A stretch of 64,000 nucleotides of DNA from Echinometra lucunter (taxonomy: Eukaryota; Echinodermata; Echinoidea; Camarodonta; Echinometridae). The position numbers were made by a program, and so were the translations under genes. Positions within the stretch are counted from its first letter, which is position 1, and each line of letters begins with the position of its first letter. Shown here in pieces: positions 10,959-23,094 of this stretch. A model generated the notes under the pieces. The model searched no databases. It was not told the DNA's origin and saw only the letters and a list, made by a program, of their open reading frames with translations. The DNA is taken from positions 444,990 through 508,989 of the forward strand of contig CM057165.1 in NCBI GenBank assembly GCA_029962745.1. The letters run 5' to 3'.

Positions 10959-13900
10959 GTATAAAGTGTCACATGATATCCACCCTTTGTGGTTTGTTTT
11001 GGCAAGGTTTTCCACGATGAATGAATGATCCCTATGTCAGAGTATATGCCTGTACTGCTGTTATTCGACTACCCGTTATGCCCCATCATGTAATGACGAA
11101 CCTCTCTAACCAAGAGTGTCGTAATCCTTGAACGTTGATGTGTTCATGTCTTATGTTACTGTAACGCTGCATACATGTCTATGTCTCACAGTAACAAAGT
11201 GATTGTGTAGTTTTTTATTCCTTATTTTTTGTAGGAACCTTTATTCTACAAAATATACTTATCTCATACAAAATGGGTACAGGATTTCTATGGTATATAT
11301 GTGGAATGTGGTAAGGAAACATGACATTTCCTTCACATGGAAAGCACTGGTAATATCTTGTCATTTCTCTGTAAAGAAAATATAAAAAGAAAGCTTTGTT
11401 TTTATATCCTATATGTTTAAAACTCATAAGGATGTTGACCCTATGTGAATTGGGTAACTTAATCTCACACCGCCATCTTGTCATTCATTTGGGGCATTTG
11501 AAAAAATGCTGCAATTTACTGCTAACTGAATTAAATTTGGAAAAAATCCTGTTGAATTAGATTTTCAGAATAGATTATTTAGCAAAATTATTCTCAGTTT
11601 TACAGTACATGTGAAAGTTGACTATGGTATTAACAATGAAAGTTTTTAATGACTTGAACTAGAAAGCAGTGCATCCAATTTTTCAAATGTTATAACCTAG
11701 TAACCATTCAAAAGAAGTTGTCAGTTCTAGAGCTTTAATTGGAACCTGTGATTAGAGTTATGAAGGAAATTGAATGTGTGAACTGTGCTGTAAAAATGTG
11801 TCAGCTGTGACTTAGTAACAAGTTGAAGTAGCAAAATCAATACCTATAACAGGATGAGTGTGAAACTAGCTATTTTCAAGCCAAGAGGTCATTCATTGCA
11901 GGTGACTTTCATAAATTCAATCCTGTTCTCGTTAAAACAGGAATCAATATTCGCCAGCACTCATCATTGTTAACACTCCAGTGGTTTTCACTCAAAATCT
12001 CCCACCGTTTACCATAGTGCATGCCTAATGATGCAAATCAGTTTGTGCGATATCACTCCCCATGTAGAGAGCCCTTTGGCCTGTAGGTGGAATTGATTCT
12101 TAATCCATCTGGTGTGATGCCCTTATTACCTCATTGCCTATGCTGTTCTTACACTGAAAATATCCCCAGCCCGAAATTGATTAGGCATTATCATATGATC
12201 AAGGTATCTTTAATTGCAACTTTGATTAATTTATTTTCATTTTTCATATTTTATGATTTTTCATACTTTGCCTTCAATGGAACGAATATGGAGGGTTTTT
12301 CATATAGTGTTCATTGCTTGAGAATATTTCCACAGACCACATGGTGGGCAGCAACAGCAGCCACAAAAATTGCCAGAACACCTAAACAAAGTGTCCTGAA
12401 TGCGTTTGCTTTTTGGAATAAAGCTCAAATCCAGTTGCTGACCTCTTAGTTTAGTTAGATGCAAAATAATATGAGCTAGATTTCAAGTGATATTTGTTTA
12501 CTGGCGGTATTTCTTGATCAATGAATTAAAATGAAATTCACTATTCATAGTATTTTTTAAAAGCCTGTTTCTTTCTGAGTATATACTTTTCAGAGGAGTT
12601 GTGGTATGAGAATATGAATAGTTTGAGTGCAAAAACCGATTATCGATATTTGTGAAATTGAGATATTTGCAGTTAAAGATCGAGAGAAATGAAAACAATA
12701 AAAAATTTATGTTACTTTTGACAATATCTTCGACAATATACCTTCATATGTAATTATGATAATATTCCGTTCTTGTATAGCACATATCACAGTATTATCT
12801 GACGTCTCTATGCGCTTCCAAAGGACTTATTACCCTGGCTTTTGCCCGGCAACCATTACAGTGCACAAGTATTTCAGGGAATTAATTCCTACCAGGTATC
12901 CATTAATCAGTAATCTATCATTTGAAAAGTATTATTTTGTACTATATGATGGTGACCTTACTTTGAAAATTTCGAAAATGACATTTATTGGTGTTTGCAT
13001 AAACTTGTCATATACTCTACAGGACAGATTTGATCATGGCTTCTAAAGTTATTTTTGTTTGCATTAATGTTGTAGAGGAATCACCTTACCCAGTCTTTGA
13101 GCAATTAACCCACCATGATCACAGTGGGATAGAGCATTGTGTAATGCAAGACATGAAGGCAAATTGCTAAGGCGTAGAAAATTGGCAGTTGGTAAACACT
13201 GCCTTGTGTGCCAAGACTGCAGTGATCACGAGTGGTGATGATGCTTTAATAACATGCGATTGAGGCCACTTTTATTCCTCCCTTTTGCATTTGGCTGTGA
13301 TAGAAACAGATTCCACCAGTGCTTTTGGATGTCAGGATCATCACTTGAAGCAGGTCGTATCCTAGCAATCTTGGACAATGGTATTTTTTTTTCATGCTGT
13401 CAAAGGAGTTATCAATGGCTGGTACTAATATATATTGCTGATATTACACTGATTTTGACAGTGAACCTTGTGTGTCTTGATAGAGCAAAACACAGCCTGG
13501 AGAACTTCATATCTGGCTGATGTTTGCCTTATGATGACAGTGATCTCCATGTGCTTTGTTTGAGAAAAGTAGATTCATAAGCAGCCCTCTTTTGGCTGGT
13601 GTTACGGCTGATGGTATTGTCGATCAACCTGTGTGTGCTTTGATTGAGAAAAACATATTCTGGATAAGATTGAAACTTTCTGTGATTTCAAGAAGACATC
13701 GATTCTCTTCCCTGAACTTAGGACAAGGCAAATCAGCTTGGATATTTTAGTTGGTGAACAGGATCTAGTGTTGGTTGTAATTTTGTTAGCTTTAAACAAG
13801 ATTATGTCCAGGTGTCTTGTATTTTAAATCATCAGTAGAGAATATTGCCTTGAATTAGCTAGTAAACCGCAAGAGAAGAACTTTTGTGTTCTTGTCAGCA

Positions 13901-14024
13901 TATAGGGACCACTTGGTATTGAGCTGTGCGAATTTTTAAGTGAAACATTCAGGCCTCCGGTCTTTGATTTTGAAATATCTATGAAGGTTTTTACTTGAGG
14001 TGAGCTTTATAATCAGATGAGAAA
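10959..14024 (+). other. Intronic stretch between candidate exons a and b
   Basis: Mostly unique-looking AT-rich sequence. A 120-codon open frame at 12087-12449 has no family resemblance. At 13300-13690 GTGCTTTGNTTGAGAAAA and TGGCTGGTNTTA-like words recur about every 82-83 bp, which suggests a decayed tandem repeat. Confidence 0.35.
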
Positions 14025-14106
14025 ATGACATCTGTGGAACCAGAACAGGAGCTAGAACAGGAACCAGCAGTGTACAAGGAACAGGCCTTTGCCAATATTA
14101 TAGGGG
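14025..14106 (+). CDS. STOM: Stomatin candidate first coding exon b
   Basis: ATG at 14025 opens 27 codons beginning MTSVEPEQEL and ending EQAFANIIG, then one G and a strong donor (GTAAGA) at 14107. The end phase is the same as candidates a and c, so it splices in frame to 26725 and would give a 289-aa protein. It is very Glu/Gln-rich. The end AFANIIG resembles AFTSIIG of candidate c, which suggests exon duplication or constraint on the residues next to the hairpin. The ATG is preceded by GAAA, a purine-rich context suitable for animal initiation. Confidence 0.68.
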
Positions 14107-14265
14107 GTAAGAATTTATTGTGCTTCAATTTCAACAAGATGTACTTGTATTGGATTCTTACGTGGTATAGAGGATAGATGAAGTATCATCAAAGGCAATC
14201 CTTTTTGCATAGAAAAAACAGTCATTAGAATTGTCCATCATATGGAGCTTAAATACATGTATTTT

Positions 14266-14482
14266 CTTTAGAAAAATTTCAGCATCAATTGACATATAGT
14301 GATGCAACCAAAATAGGCACAGTATTTGTGGGGTTTTTTGGTGGTTTTTTTTTTGTTTGTTTTGTTTTTTGTTTTTTTGTTGTTGCTCTTTCTAGTCATG
14401 TATTTGGTATGATTATTAGGGCTCTGCATCAAAAGTTATTTGGCCAAACCACACAACGTGGACTCTCTGTCATAAACAGATT
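14266..14482 (+). mobile_element. Family B fragment, copy 4
   Basis: One half of family B only (GATGCAACCAAAATAGGCAC, TGTATTTGGTATGATTATTA, GGCCAAACCACACAACGTGG). A T/G-rich run at 14330-14382 interrupts it. Confidence 0.7.
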
Positions 14483-14559
14483 TAAGATTATGATAATGTT
14501 TTTCTTCTGTCACACTGCATGTCATTTACAGTGTGATAAACACTGGAAGATGATGATCA

Positions 14560-14718
14560 GGGGCCCGTAACACGAAGTTTTGTGATCAATCGCAAATTTA
14601 AAACAACCATTCTGAATGGTCTAGGGTCACCTTTTTAAAGGAGATGCGCATGGAACGATAGTCTCGATTGGCTCTTACAACTTTGCGATTGATTGCAAAT
14701 CTTTGTGTTAGGAGGCCC
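14560..14718. mobile_element. Short MITE, GGGCCCGTAACACGAAG ends
   Basis: About 159 bp. The left end GGGCCCGTAACACGAAG and TTTGTGATCAATCGCAAAT pair with ATTTGCGATTGATTGCAAA-type sequence and CTTTGTGTTAGGAGGCCC on the right. Confidence 0.8.
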
Positions 14719-14726
14719 AGATTGAA

Positions 14727-15052
14727 GGTTTGTTCACATATGAAGCAGAAAACCCTCAAGGTAAACGAACCCCTGCCTTTATTGCTTGTGTACAAAGGAA
14801 TTGGAAATGAAGTGGAAAAAAAAAAATGCTGAGGCAAAAAGGTGTAGACCCATCAAATTCTTATAAAGTTAGCCCAAATACATGTATGATGTCACAGCTT
14901 TGTCAGCACAACTTTTGGCAAAGCTCCCTTTTATTTGGTTTGACATATTAATGCACCTCTCATTAGCACAAGTGGCATAATTTACTGCACCATATGTGAA
15001 CACTAAAAAGAACCATGGGGGGTTTGGTGCGGGATGTCTGAATGAGCCTTAC
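14727..15052. mobile_element. G-family related element
   Basis: Ends AAGGTTTGTTCA and TGAATGAGCCTT; interior CATCAAATTCTTATAAAGTTAG and TTGACATATTAATGC shared with 9369-9592 and 22607-22953. Divergent, about 326 bp. The following 15053-15399 shows nothing. Confidence 0.55.
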
Positions 15053-15399
15053 ATTGTGATCAGAAGGTCAAAGCACATGTCAACCAAATGCTTGGAGTGT
15101 CTGATGTCCATATGATAGATGGTAGGTTAATTGAACAATGTCTAGTCAAAGGTGTCTAATGATGCATGAGGGGAATTTCAATGAGGGTTTGGTAGCTTGG
15201 TGAAGTGTGATGGCATGTGAAGGAGTGCCCAGGATGCAGGAAAAATAATTGCTAAAAATCATACTGTTTATGACAGGGGATGTGTTTTTATTGAGGGTAA
15301 CAGAGGGCTAACATGATGGTGACTTGATTACAGAACTAGCATACTGGACTTGAGTTCCACAAAAAAGGGAGATTTGATTACCCACTGAACGAGATCGTT

Positions 15400-15880
15400 G
15401 ACTCAAGTCATGGCAATAAACACAACGCGACTTCGGTCGCCTTTCGTTTGGGAAATTCGTACTCCTTTTTTCCGGGTCAGGTGAAAAGTAATAAGCCCGC
15501 CAGATTTGATCTTTACTGCCGGGTCATCCTGCAGCTGGGAATGGGCTCGAGGGATTTGGGAACTCAAATCACGACGATAAACACGACATCCAGAGAGGCC
15601 ACCCCTTGTGAGCACGATTTGTGTTCACTACTCACGTACCCATTTCTAATTTCTAGAAAACGAGTTCCCCGTTAAGCACACCCAGAGAAGAAGGCGAATG
15701 ATATGAGAATTGAGAGCTTGTGTACATCGATCGCTCATAGCTCAATGGGTTACGCGCTTGACTGAGGTTGGTCCTTCTTTGAAGGTATAGTCACGGGTTC
15801 AAATCCCACTTCTGTCTTGTTCATTTTAGGCATAAATAGTCAAATATGACTGAAATGCCTTAAAACACAATAAAGAAAAA
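15400..15880 (+). repeat. GC-richer repeat with tRNA-like segment
   Basis: Two diverged direct copies (GACTCAAGTCATGGCAATAA at 15401; AACTCAAATCACGACGATAA at 15563), then at 15731-15816 a tRNA-like stretch with A-box-like TAGCTCAATGGG and B-box GGTTCAAATCC. The spacing between the boxes is too long for a standard tRNA and no acceptor stem closes, so a SINE or SINE relic is more likely than a tRNA gene. Confidence 0.4.
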
Positions 15881-18462
15881 AAAGATACATTGAACAGGTT
15901 GAATGAAACCCATACCATCATTCATTACAATTTTACATACCAGACCATCACCAGTGGTTATGCCATTTGCATTCTTTACATTTCTGTACATGTTGTCATT
16001 TCTTCTTTTTTTTTCATAATAATTTCCTTTTAGCTCATTGGAAGGAAAGCTTTGATTTCAACCCATTGAACACTAAGCCTGAGATTACTCTAGCTAAGGT
16101 CTATGGAAATTGACTGTTATACTGAATCAAATGGCACTCTGCAGTTTATAGTGGGACAGAGAAAATAATTCCATGATTGTTTTTTTATTGAAACACTTTC
16201 ATATTATGTAATATCTATTTGTCCAGACTGCTAATGGATATCAAATATTGCAATGCCATTTGATTGATTCTTCGTCTTGCTGCAAACATTTAAAGAAAGC
16301 CTTAAGAGCTTTTTGTTTGTTTTTAATTTTATTACAAGGTTGTAGAGGTATACATAAATGAAACGGCATGAACTGCAAGATCGTCTTGTGATTCCAGTTA
16401 CTGTAAGAATTTCTGCAAATTCTTTTGAACATAATTAAATGGGGATATTGCTTTTCAAGATTTGGTATGCAATGCATTATTGATCATGTACATTTAAAAT
16501 ATGATACTCATTAATATTCTACAAAGAGAAATGAACGAGAGTGTCATCAAGTGCATTCAAATTGTATAGATTTTCCTACTAAATTGAAATAGAAAAAGCA
16601 TTAATTCATTGTCCTATGGGAAGTATTGATTGAGTCTGATGGGTGAATAAAGGCAAGACTCTACCTCGTGTTTCTTCAACCTATTTATAGAACAGATGAT
16701 TAGACTTATCCAGCATGTGTCTTTCCCTCAGAGATATTGATTAACGACAGCCCAGGAAGGTAGGCACTCCTCAAAGGTGGAAATCTGTTTTGAAAGGTAA
16801 GGGGGAAACAAAAATTTTCCAATGGATGTCTCTCCCCCCCCCCAAAAAAAAAATAGATCCTCAACCTTCTCAGAAGTCTCTTTTTACCTGAAAAATTCAC
16901 TGACAAGCAAGCAAGGGGAAAAAGATCCTCGGCTTGTTCTTTTAGGGACCATCCCAAATTCATGTGCCCAGGATTTCTGCCCATGCCACTGCTACACCTT
17001 GTACTTCTTTACCCACATAAAGGACATAGATAATCAGAATCAGGCTATAGGGACAGACTTCATGCTTTGCAAATATATTGATTAAAGATGATCGAAACAT
17101 ATCTTCTCTGCTGTTGCGGGACTTTCACATGAATGATTATTCAAGGAGGTCTGTATTGTGATAGAATTTTTTTGTCTGCCTCTGACACAATCTAATCTTG
17201 TCTGGAAACAAGCCTAGAACAATATCAACATTTTTCAAGTCTCCAAAAAGATAATTAGTATGTGCACCAAAGCATGGCTACAGCACTATGCTTGAGGCAC
17301 TATACTCAATTTATGGCATGCCCTGAAAATGTATGTCGAGGTCCCATCTCCTTATTGCCAAATAGTCATTGCTTGTGTTTTTTTCACCATAAGACTTTAG
17401 CATGTGAATCCATCAATATGTATCTTGTTTTTATTAGCTTATATCCTATTCAACAGTACATCATGATTGTCATATATCAATTTATGATAGAGAGGTGTAG
17501 CTGCAACATGTTTTCCACATGTTCAAGCCAGCAGCTCTTTTTTGTTTTTGTTTATGTAAGAAGAAATACTGGAGGGTTTTTTTTTCTGCATTGTCTATTT
17601 TCCGTTAGAATGTTCCTATTTTTGTTATTGTTATTTTTTTTTTGCAGTTTAGTAGCCTTTGATATATGTGTTTGTGCCGCCTGCATTTCATGCCTGGAGC
17701 AATGATGAGTGAGGGTGTGTGTGTGTGTGTGTTTGTGTGTGCATTACTGTCATGTGTTGATGATGATCTACATTTAATCAGAAGCAATTTCTTTTCGTTC
17801 ATCTTCAAGTCCTCTCAGGTTTCTTCTCCTATCTCTCTTAGTATGTCCTCCACCTCCTCATCTGTCTGCCTCTGTTTTCGTCTCTCTCTCCCCTCTCTCC
17901 TTATTGTCTCTATCTTCTATATTATACATTTGTCCATCTCTCTCTCTCTTCTCTTCTCCTGTCATTCCTCCTCCTCCTCCTCCTAAGTATCTCCCTCAGC
18001 CTGTCTTTCTTTCTTTCAATATATCTCTTTTTATCTCTACATCCAGCTCTCTTTTTCTTTGTTTTTATTTCTTTCTCCCTACCATTGTTCCATTGTCTAT
18101 TTTCCATTGTCCATTGTTGGACCATCTCATCCTTTTATCAACCTTGCGGACATAATCATATTCATTTCTGCAAGGCCCTGAACTCCCCACTGTGTGGAAG
18201 GCCACCAGAGATTCCAATACCCACATACACACTCACACACTCACCCTCACACACACACACTAACCCACACAGCAACGCATGCTCATTAAATGCACCTATA
18301 CCATACAGCACGCATCTTCGGCACTGGTCTGAAGTGCAGCCTGCTCCCAATCACATATGGCACGTACACCTCATCATTGCTGTCGTCCCGGGCTCAGTTT
18401 GATTTCTTTGTGGCATGGGTAACGATTCTTATTAGAGTGGAGTGGCAACATCGCTTTCCGTC
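15881..18462 (+). other. Intronic stretch between candidate exons b and c
   Basis: No gene recognised. It contains a (TG)n run at about 17715-17742, a C/T-rich block at 17810-18130 and a (CA)n run at about 18225-18262. Short open frames in these blocks are compositional. Confidence 0.5.
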
Positions 18463-18532
18463 ATGGATTCCAATAAGGAAGAGGGGCAAAACACGGTGTG
18501 GAAAGAACCAGCTTTCACTTCTATTATCGGAG
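18463..18532 (+). CDS. STOM: Stomatin candidate first coding exon c
   Basis: ATG at 18463 opens 23 codons beginning MDSNKEEGQN and ending EPAFTSIIG, followed by G and the donor GTAACA at 18533. Phase 1, compatible with the acceptor at 26725; the joined product is 285 aa. The sequence immediately 5' (18380-18462) is unique-looking and of moderate GC, while a TC- and CA-rich low-complexity block lies farther upstream. Of the three candidates it is the closest to exon 2 (8.2 kb). Whether all three are used, or some are relics, cannot be decided here. Confidence 0.66.
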
Positions 18533-19062
18533 GTAACAAAAAAAATCAGAGTCATCGATTCGTGTCCAATTATCTTTACAAGGATTTCTAAATAGTGATG
18601 TTAAGGATTTCTAAATAGTGATGCTTCTCCAGGGTTAAGATGCCATTGCCTTTCCGCCAGTGCTCATTTAGCGGTTGGATGACCATATTGTCGTCGGAAT
18701 TCTTGTCCCGTTTCACGTCGCTAAAGGCTCGTTGTTTATGGATGCAGTTGAAGGAGGAAAGAGTAATAATGTTGCCTCAATCACAGGGAAATGTCATGAA
18801 TGTTTCAGCAAGACAGGGAGGGACCATGCAGGGCACGATGATGAAACAGCTTGAATAAGTTATTTTTTTAAAGTGAAAATTAAATGTCTTTAGTAAGGAG
18901 ATGCCAGTGGATGTGGTAATCTGATCAGTGCTCTGGTGACAGTTACTCCAGAACTTATTTTGTCAGAGATATAGGGTCATGAATGATTTAAAGGATGTGT
19001 TGGGACTATCATGAAATATTCATCTGATCATAAACTTTCAGAAAAAGACCTTTTGTCCCATG

Positions 19063-19400
19063 TATTATTAGGAATTATTTAAAGCCTTATTTGATCAGAT
19101 TTTCTTCTTATAATTTGCAACACTAGTAATTTTCTTTTATCGCTACATTTTTCTTATATAGAAGGTCATGTATCTGAATTGAATTTAGATTGACAGAAAG
19201 CATACTGAGAAGTGAAATACTTTTATTATGATTAAGCAGTGATTTTGAACTTAGCAGTACATTGCCAATTAAGGATTTTCTTGCTTATTTTCCTTTGCAA
19301 TATTGTTAGCATCAAACTACAAATACTGATGCAATCAAAATGGGTGCAATATGTGTTCTATATTTTGATATTTTGGGTTTTGTTCACATATTACATGAAT
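19063..19400 (-). mobile_element. Family B fragment, copy 5
   Basis: Diverged family B sequence (GCCTTATTTGATCAGATTTT, ATTGCCAATTAAGGATTTT, CTGATGCAATCAAAATGGGT) without intact ends. The interval 18533-19062 shows nothing else. Confidence 0.65.
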
Positions 19401-19464
19401 TCTGATGAAGTGAAATCTTGTTTAGATATGAACTTATTACATTTTTATTTGGAGTAATTAATTG

Positions 19465-19575
19465 AATTTTATCATTATCATCATCATCATTATCATCATC
19501 ATCATTACTATCATTATTAATTATCATTATTATTGCCGCTGCTGCTGTTGTTGTTATATTGATTATTATTTCATT
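19465..19575. repeat. Trinucleotide microsatellite (ATC/ATT, GCT/GTT)
   Basis: Dense ATC, ATT, GCT and GTT triplets; the homopolymer-like peptides on both strands are artefacts. Confidence 0.85.
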
Positions 19576-19671
19576 ACTGTATTTGGCAAAGACAACCAAG
19601 AAACAGTACAAAACATTGTTATGGAGAGTCACATGGATGCTGGGAAAAGAAAATGATTTACTGAATAAGAC

Positions 19672-19925
19672 TGAGGTCTATTTTCCAGTCCCTGTGAGTT
19701 TACATGAATAGAATGACATAAAATAATGTGTATTTATATTTGTAGTTGGATTTAAGCATGAAGGAAATTACATCAGACAGAATATTAACAAATAACTATA
19801 ACACTAAGGTCTTTTTTTCCAGTCCCTGTGAGTTTACATGAATAGAATGACATAAAATAATGTGTATTTATATTTGTAGTTGGAGTTAAGTATGAAGGAA
19901 ACTACATCAGTTAGAATTATAAGGA
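19672..19925. repeat. Tandem duplication, 134-bp period
   Basis: CCAGTCCCTGTGAGTTTACA at 19685 and 19819, with near-identical following 90 bp. High identity implies a recent duplication. Confidence 0.88.
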
Positions 19926-19929
19926 AATA

Positions 19930-20103
19930 GTAAGCAAATAATCATCGTTGGTGAAGGTGATGGGCAAACTTTTACTTACAAGGCGATCTTGATGTAGCTA
20001 TCTTTCCGAAGCGAAGCTGAGGAAAGATAGCGCGTACATCTAGATCGCCGAGGAAGTGATAGTTGGTCTCAGTGCCTGCAACCAGAAGGTGATTATTTGC
20101 TTT
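19930..20103. repeat. Hairpin element with CpG-rich stem
   Basis: Outer AGCAAATAATCA (19932) pairs with TGATTATTTGCT (20091). The inner stem GGCGATCTTGATGTA-GCTATCTTTCC pairs with GGAAAGATAGC-TACATCTAGATCGCC (19982-20048). From 20104 to 21555 nothing further is recognised apart from a GC-richer stretch at 20220-20480. Confidence 0.6.
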
Positions 20104-21555
20104 ATATTCCACATCTGAAACCATTTAACTGTAAAGAAGATGATATTTTCTTTTCTATGAGCAAGAATTTGGTTTAAAAAAAAACAAGAATGTTTGATTT
20201 AAGAAAAAAAGTTAGCTGCATTCGCGCACTCCTGTTTTAGCGCTAGCGCGTATTTTGGGACGGTGCACAGTACGCGTGCGACTTGCTTGGACTCAGCTGC
20301 TCAAAAAGTATAAATCTAATTGTGATGTCACAAAAGAAACAATGATAATTTGATGGCCAAAATTGATGGCAAAAAATGATGGCAAAAAACACACAGGGGT
20401 CACGCACTTTTATTTCGCGCGTTCCCCAAAATAATGATAACGCATTGCGTCTGTATGGACTGAAGTGATCAGCGAAACACAAAAACTGCTAACACTACAG
20501 GGTCACACACTTTTCTTATCGGGTGGTGATGATGGCAAAACTACACTCAATCACGTGATTCACTTTTGATCAATCCTACAGCAACATTCTTAGTATGTGG
20601 AACATAATAAAGAAATTGGAGGGTTTATAGTATTAGGCTTTTCCTTTAATGTTATTGATTACCTGAAATTTTGTTAGGACACTGAACAGTCTCAGTTTTG
20701 TGGACCACCTGGCAACTAAAAGCACTTTCAAGATAAATATTGATACCACTTATTGACTTAATCTGTCTAAGTTTTTTTTTCACAATCATTTCTAAAACTA
20801 GACCAAAAGCTTGAATGTGGCAACTTAACAATTTTTGTGTTAATGGCTTGCAACATATTAAGTTAAAAAGATACCATGAAGATTTCTTTCTTGATTACAA
20901 CATGACAGTTCTTTTGTAACTCTAACCCTTGTATTTCTGTAGCAGTGAGATGTAAAGAGAATGTAATGTAGCCATTTAAGATCATTATGGCATACATGTG
21001 TATCTCGCATCAGTTTGTCAGTGGCATTGAGGTATCGGTAGAACATTGTACATCCTGTCTCCTCATCTCTAACATTGCATGTAAACAAAAATTGCAAATG
21101 CTAATGACTATTCTCCTGCGTCTTGCATCCTTGTAACATATGTAACATATCTGTCATGATACCACATCAGCGCAGAAATGCCCTCACGCAATGTGAAAAT
21201 ATCCCTTGTGCATGCATGAATGTGTCATGAGATGTTAAAAGAATGTAACAAGCTTAAAGGGAAAGTTGAGTTTCAGTTGAGTTGAAAGAATATGACTGTG
21301 AACTTTTGATTTTTATTACATGGAAGAATGACTAGGCAGCTATGTGCTTAGATTGCCATAGAAATGTTCTCATATTCCAAATGTAAATTGATTAGTTCAG
21401 AATTTTAGACCAAATTTTTATGCCATGTGAATAGGATACTATGAACCCATACGTTTGTACAGTTCATTTTCTTGGGTAAAATTTAATCACAATTTGGTAA
21501 ACTATTATTCAAGTTAAGGTGGAAAATTGATAACTGCAAGCTTTCAAAATTTTTT

Positions 21556-21957
21556 CGTTTTTTGTTGAGCCACTGAGGTGGAGCGAGACTAAGGGATCGC
21601 AGCATCTGTCTGTCTGTCGTCCATTTGTCCGTTGTCCGTCTGTAACGCTATGAAACTTGAATAACTTTCCATTCATTCGCCCGTTTGTAACCAAACTTGG
21701 ATGGTATATGCCTTACAGGGACCTCATTGTTTTTTTGGGTCAAATGGTCAAATGAGGTCAAATGTTAAGATTTACATGTACCTGTAAGTTTTTTCTGGGG
21801 TTGGTAACTTTCGAATCATAAGCCCACTTGTAACCTAACTTGGATGGTAGATGCCTTACAGGGACCTCATTGTTATTTGGGGTAAAATGTCACATATGTG
21901 GGTCAGAGGTCAAATGAGGTCAAATGTTTACCCACAAGAATGGCCTGTTTTGTTTGT
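21556..21957 (+). repeat. Repeat with ~146-bp tandem units (GGTCAAATGAGGTCAAATG)
   Basis: Two units each hold a TTGTAACC(A/T)AACTTGGATGG block, a GCCTTACAGGGACCTCATTG block and a GGTCAAATGAGGTCAAATGT block. It resembles in style the 150-bp array at 38583-39880. The right side is abruptly cut at the family C element. Confidence 0.75.
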
Positions 21958-22356
21958 GGGCAATTCGACGGCAAGGGAGTGATTCCGTTACCAACTTTTT
22001 TAGACTTTCTGCGTCTCTTTTGTACTCTGCCTCCCTTCTCGCCATTCAATACTCTGTAAATATGCCCATTCTTTCATGTAAGCTCTTTCATTCCAATAAT
22101 TTTATTCTTACATTCAGGATATCGTGGTATAACACCTCGGTAACGGAATTACCAGAAAAATGTGCCTATTTTTAACTTCAAACATGTCTTTTAAAATCAA
22201 ATATGCATTATACCAACACAGACTAAGATTGTGGAAGTCTTTATTGTTTCAGCTTTTGTTAATTCAAAGATTTGGCTATTCAGGGCTATGAAAGTGATTG
22301 TTTTTTTTACTATGGATGTAAAGTAAGGTAACCATTTTTCTGCCGTGGAATTGCCC
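21958..22356 (-). mobile_element. Family C element, copy 1
   Basis: 399 bp with ends GGGCAATTC...GAATTGCCC flanked by a 4-bp direct repeat TTGT (21954-21957 and 22357-22360). Reverse to the copy at 40378-40773. Confidence 0.87.
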
Positions 22357-22575
22357 TTGTTTGTTATTGACTAAGTAGCTATGTGTGTGTGAAAAATGAC
22401 TGCTCCAGAAATGTTCTCATATTCCAAATATGAACTCATAATAGTTCATAGGTGTGAACGAACTTTTGATTTCACATTTGTATATCTAGCCCCATGTACC
22501 TTTAGCTGTTCACTTCAGCTGTAGCTTTATCCCAGTTCGGTTATATAATTGTCATTTTGGTGGTTTCAAAACCTA

Positions 22576-23008
22576 ATATCGTCTGTTTGGAGCCAGAAGG
22601 GCATTAAAGGTGCTTCCACACATGATGCGACAGTGTGGTAACACGCTGTGTCACCACACTTTTTTGTGTACAAGGGCAACAAAAAAATGTCGCCGAGGCA
22701 GGACATACTTTTTTTTGCTGCCTAGATACACAAAAAATGCGCACCAATCAAATTTCTAAAAAGTTAGCGCAAAAATTGTTGCCATGAGATTGCTTGCGCA
22801 AGTTTTGACAATATGCTCTCTTATTGAGAGTTGACGCGTTAATACGCATTCATTAGCATATGTGGTGACACAAAGTCCCACCTTGTGTGAAGACGAAACA
22901 GTGTGGCGCCACAGTGTGTTACCACACTGTCGCATCATGTGTGAAAGCACCTTTAGTCTGTGTGAAATGATATGAGTTAACGCCCTTCTGGCTCTGAACA
23001 GACGTATT
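22576..23008. mobile_element. Family D hairpin element, copy 1, split by insertion
   Basis: Left half (TCGTCTGTTTGGAGCCAGAA) and right half (TTCTGGCTCTGAACAGACG) of the ~85-bp hairpin are separated by the element at 22607-22953. Removing it restores the same layout as the copy at 54776-54860. Confidence 0.85.
22607..22953. mobile_element. Inverted-repeat element E nested in D
   Basis: 347 bp, ends AAGGTGCTTCCACACATGAT and the near inverse ATCATGTGTGAAAGCACCTT; the pairing continues through GCGACAGTGTGGTAACAC. TA flanks both ends. The interior shares words with the G family. Confidence 0.88.
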
Positions 23009-23094
23009 ATACATTCCTTCATCAACCTTCCTGAGTAACTCTCCAATTCACAACTTCCACAGTGCAGTGGCACGTTCACTTTTCAACTCTGTCT

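Noticed and set aside
12087..12449. 120-codon open frame
   Set aside because: No recognisable motif, AT-driven hydrophobic composition, no splice or neighbour support.
15731..15816. tRNA gene
   Set aside because: The distance between box-like segments is too large and no acceptor stem closes.
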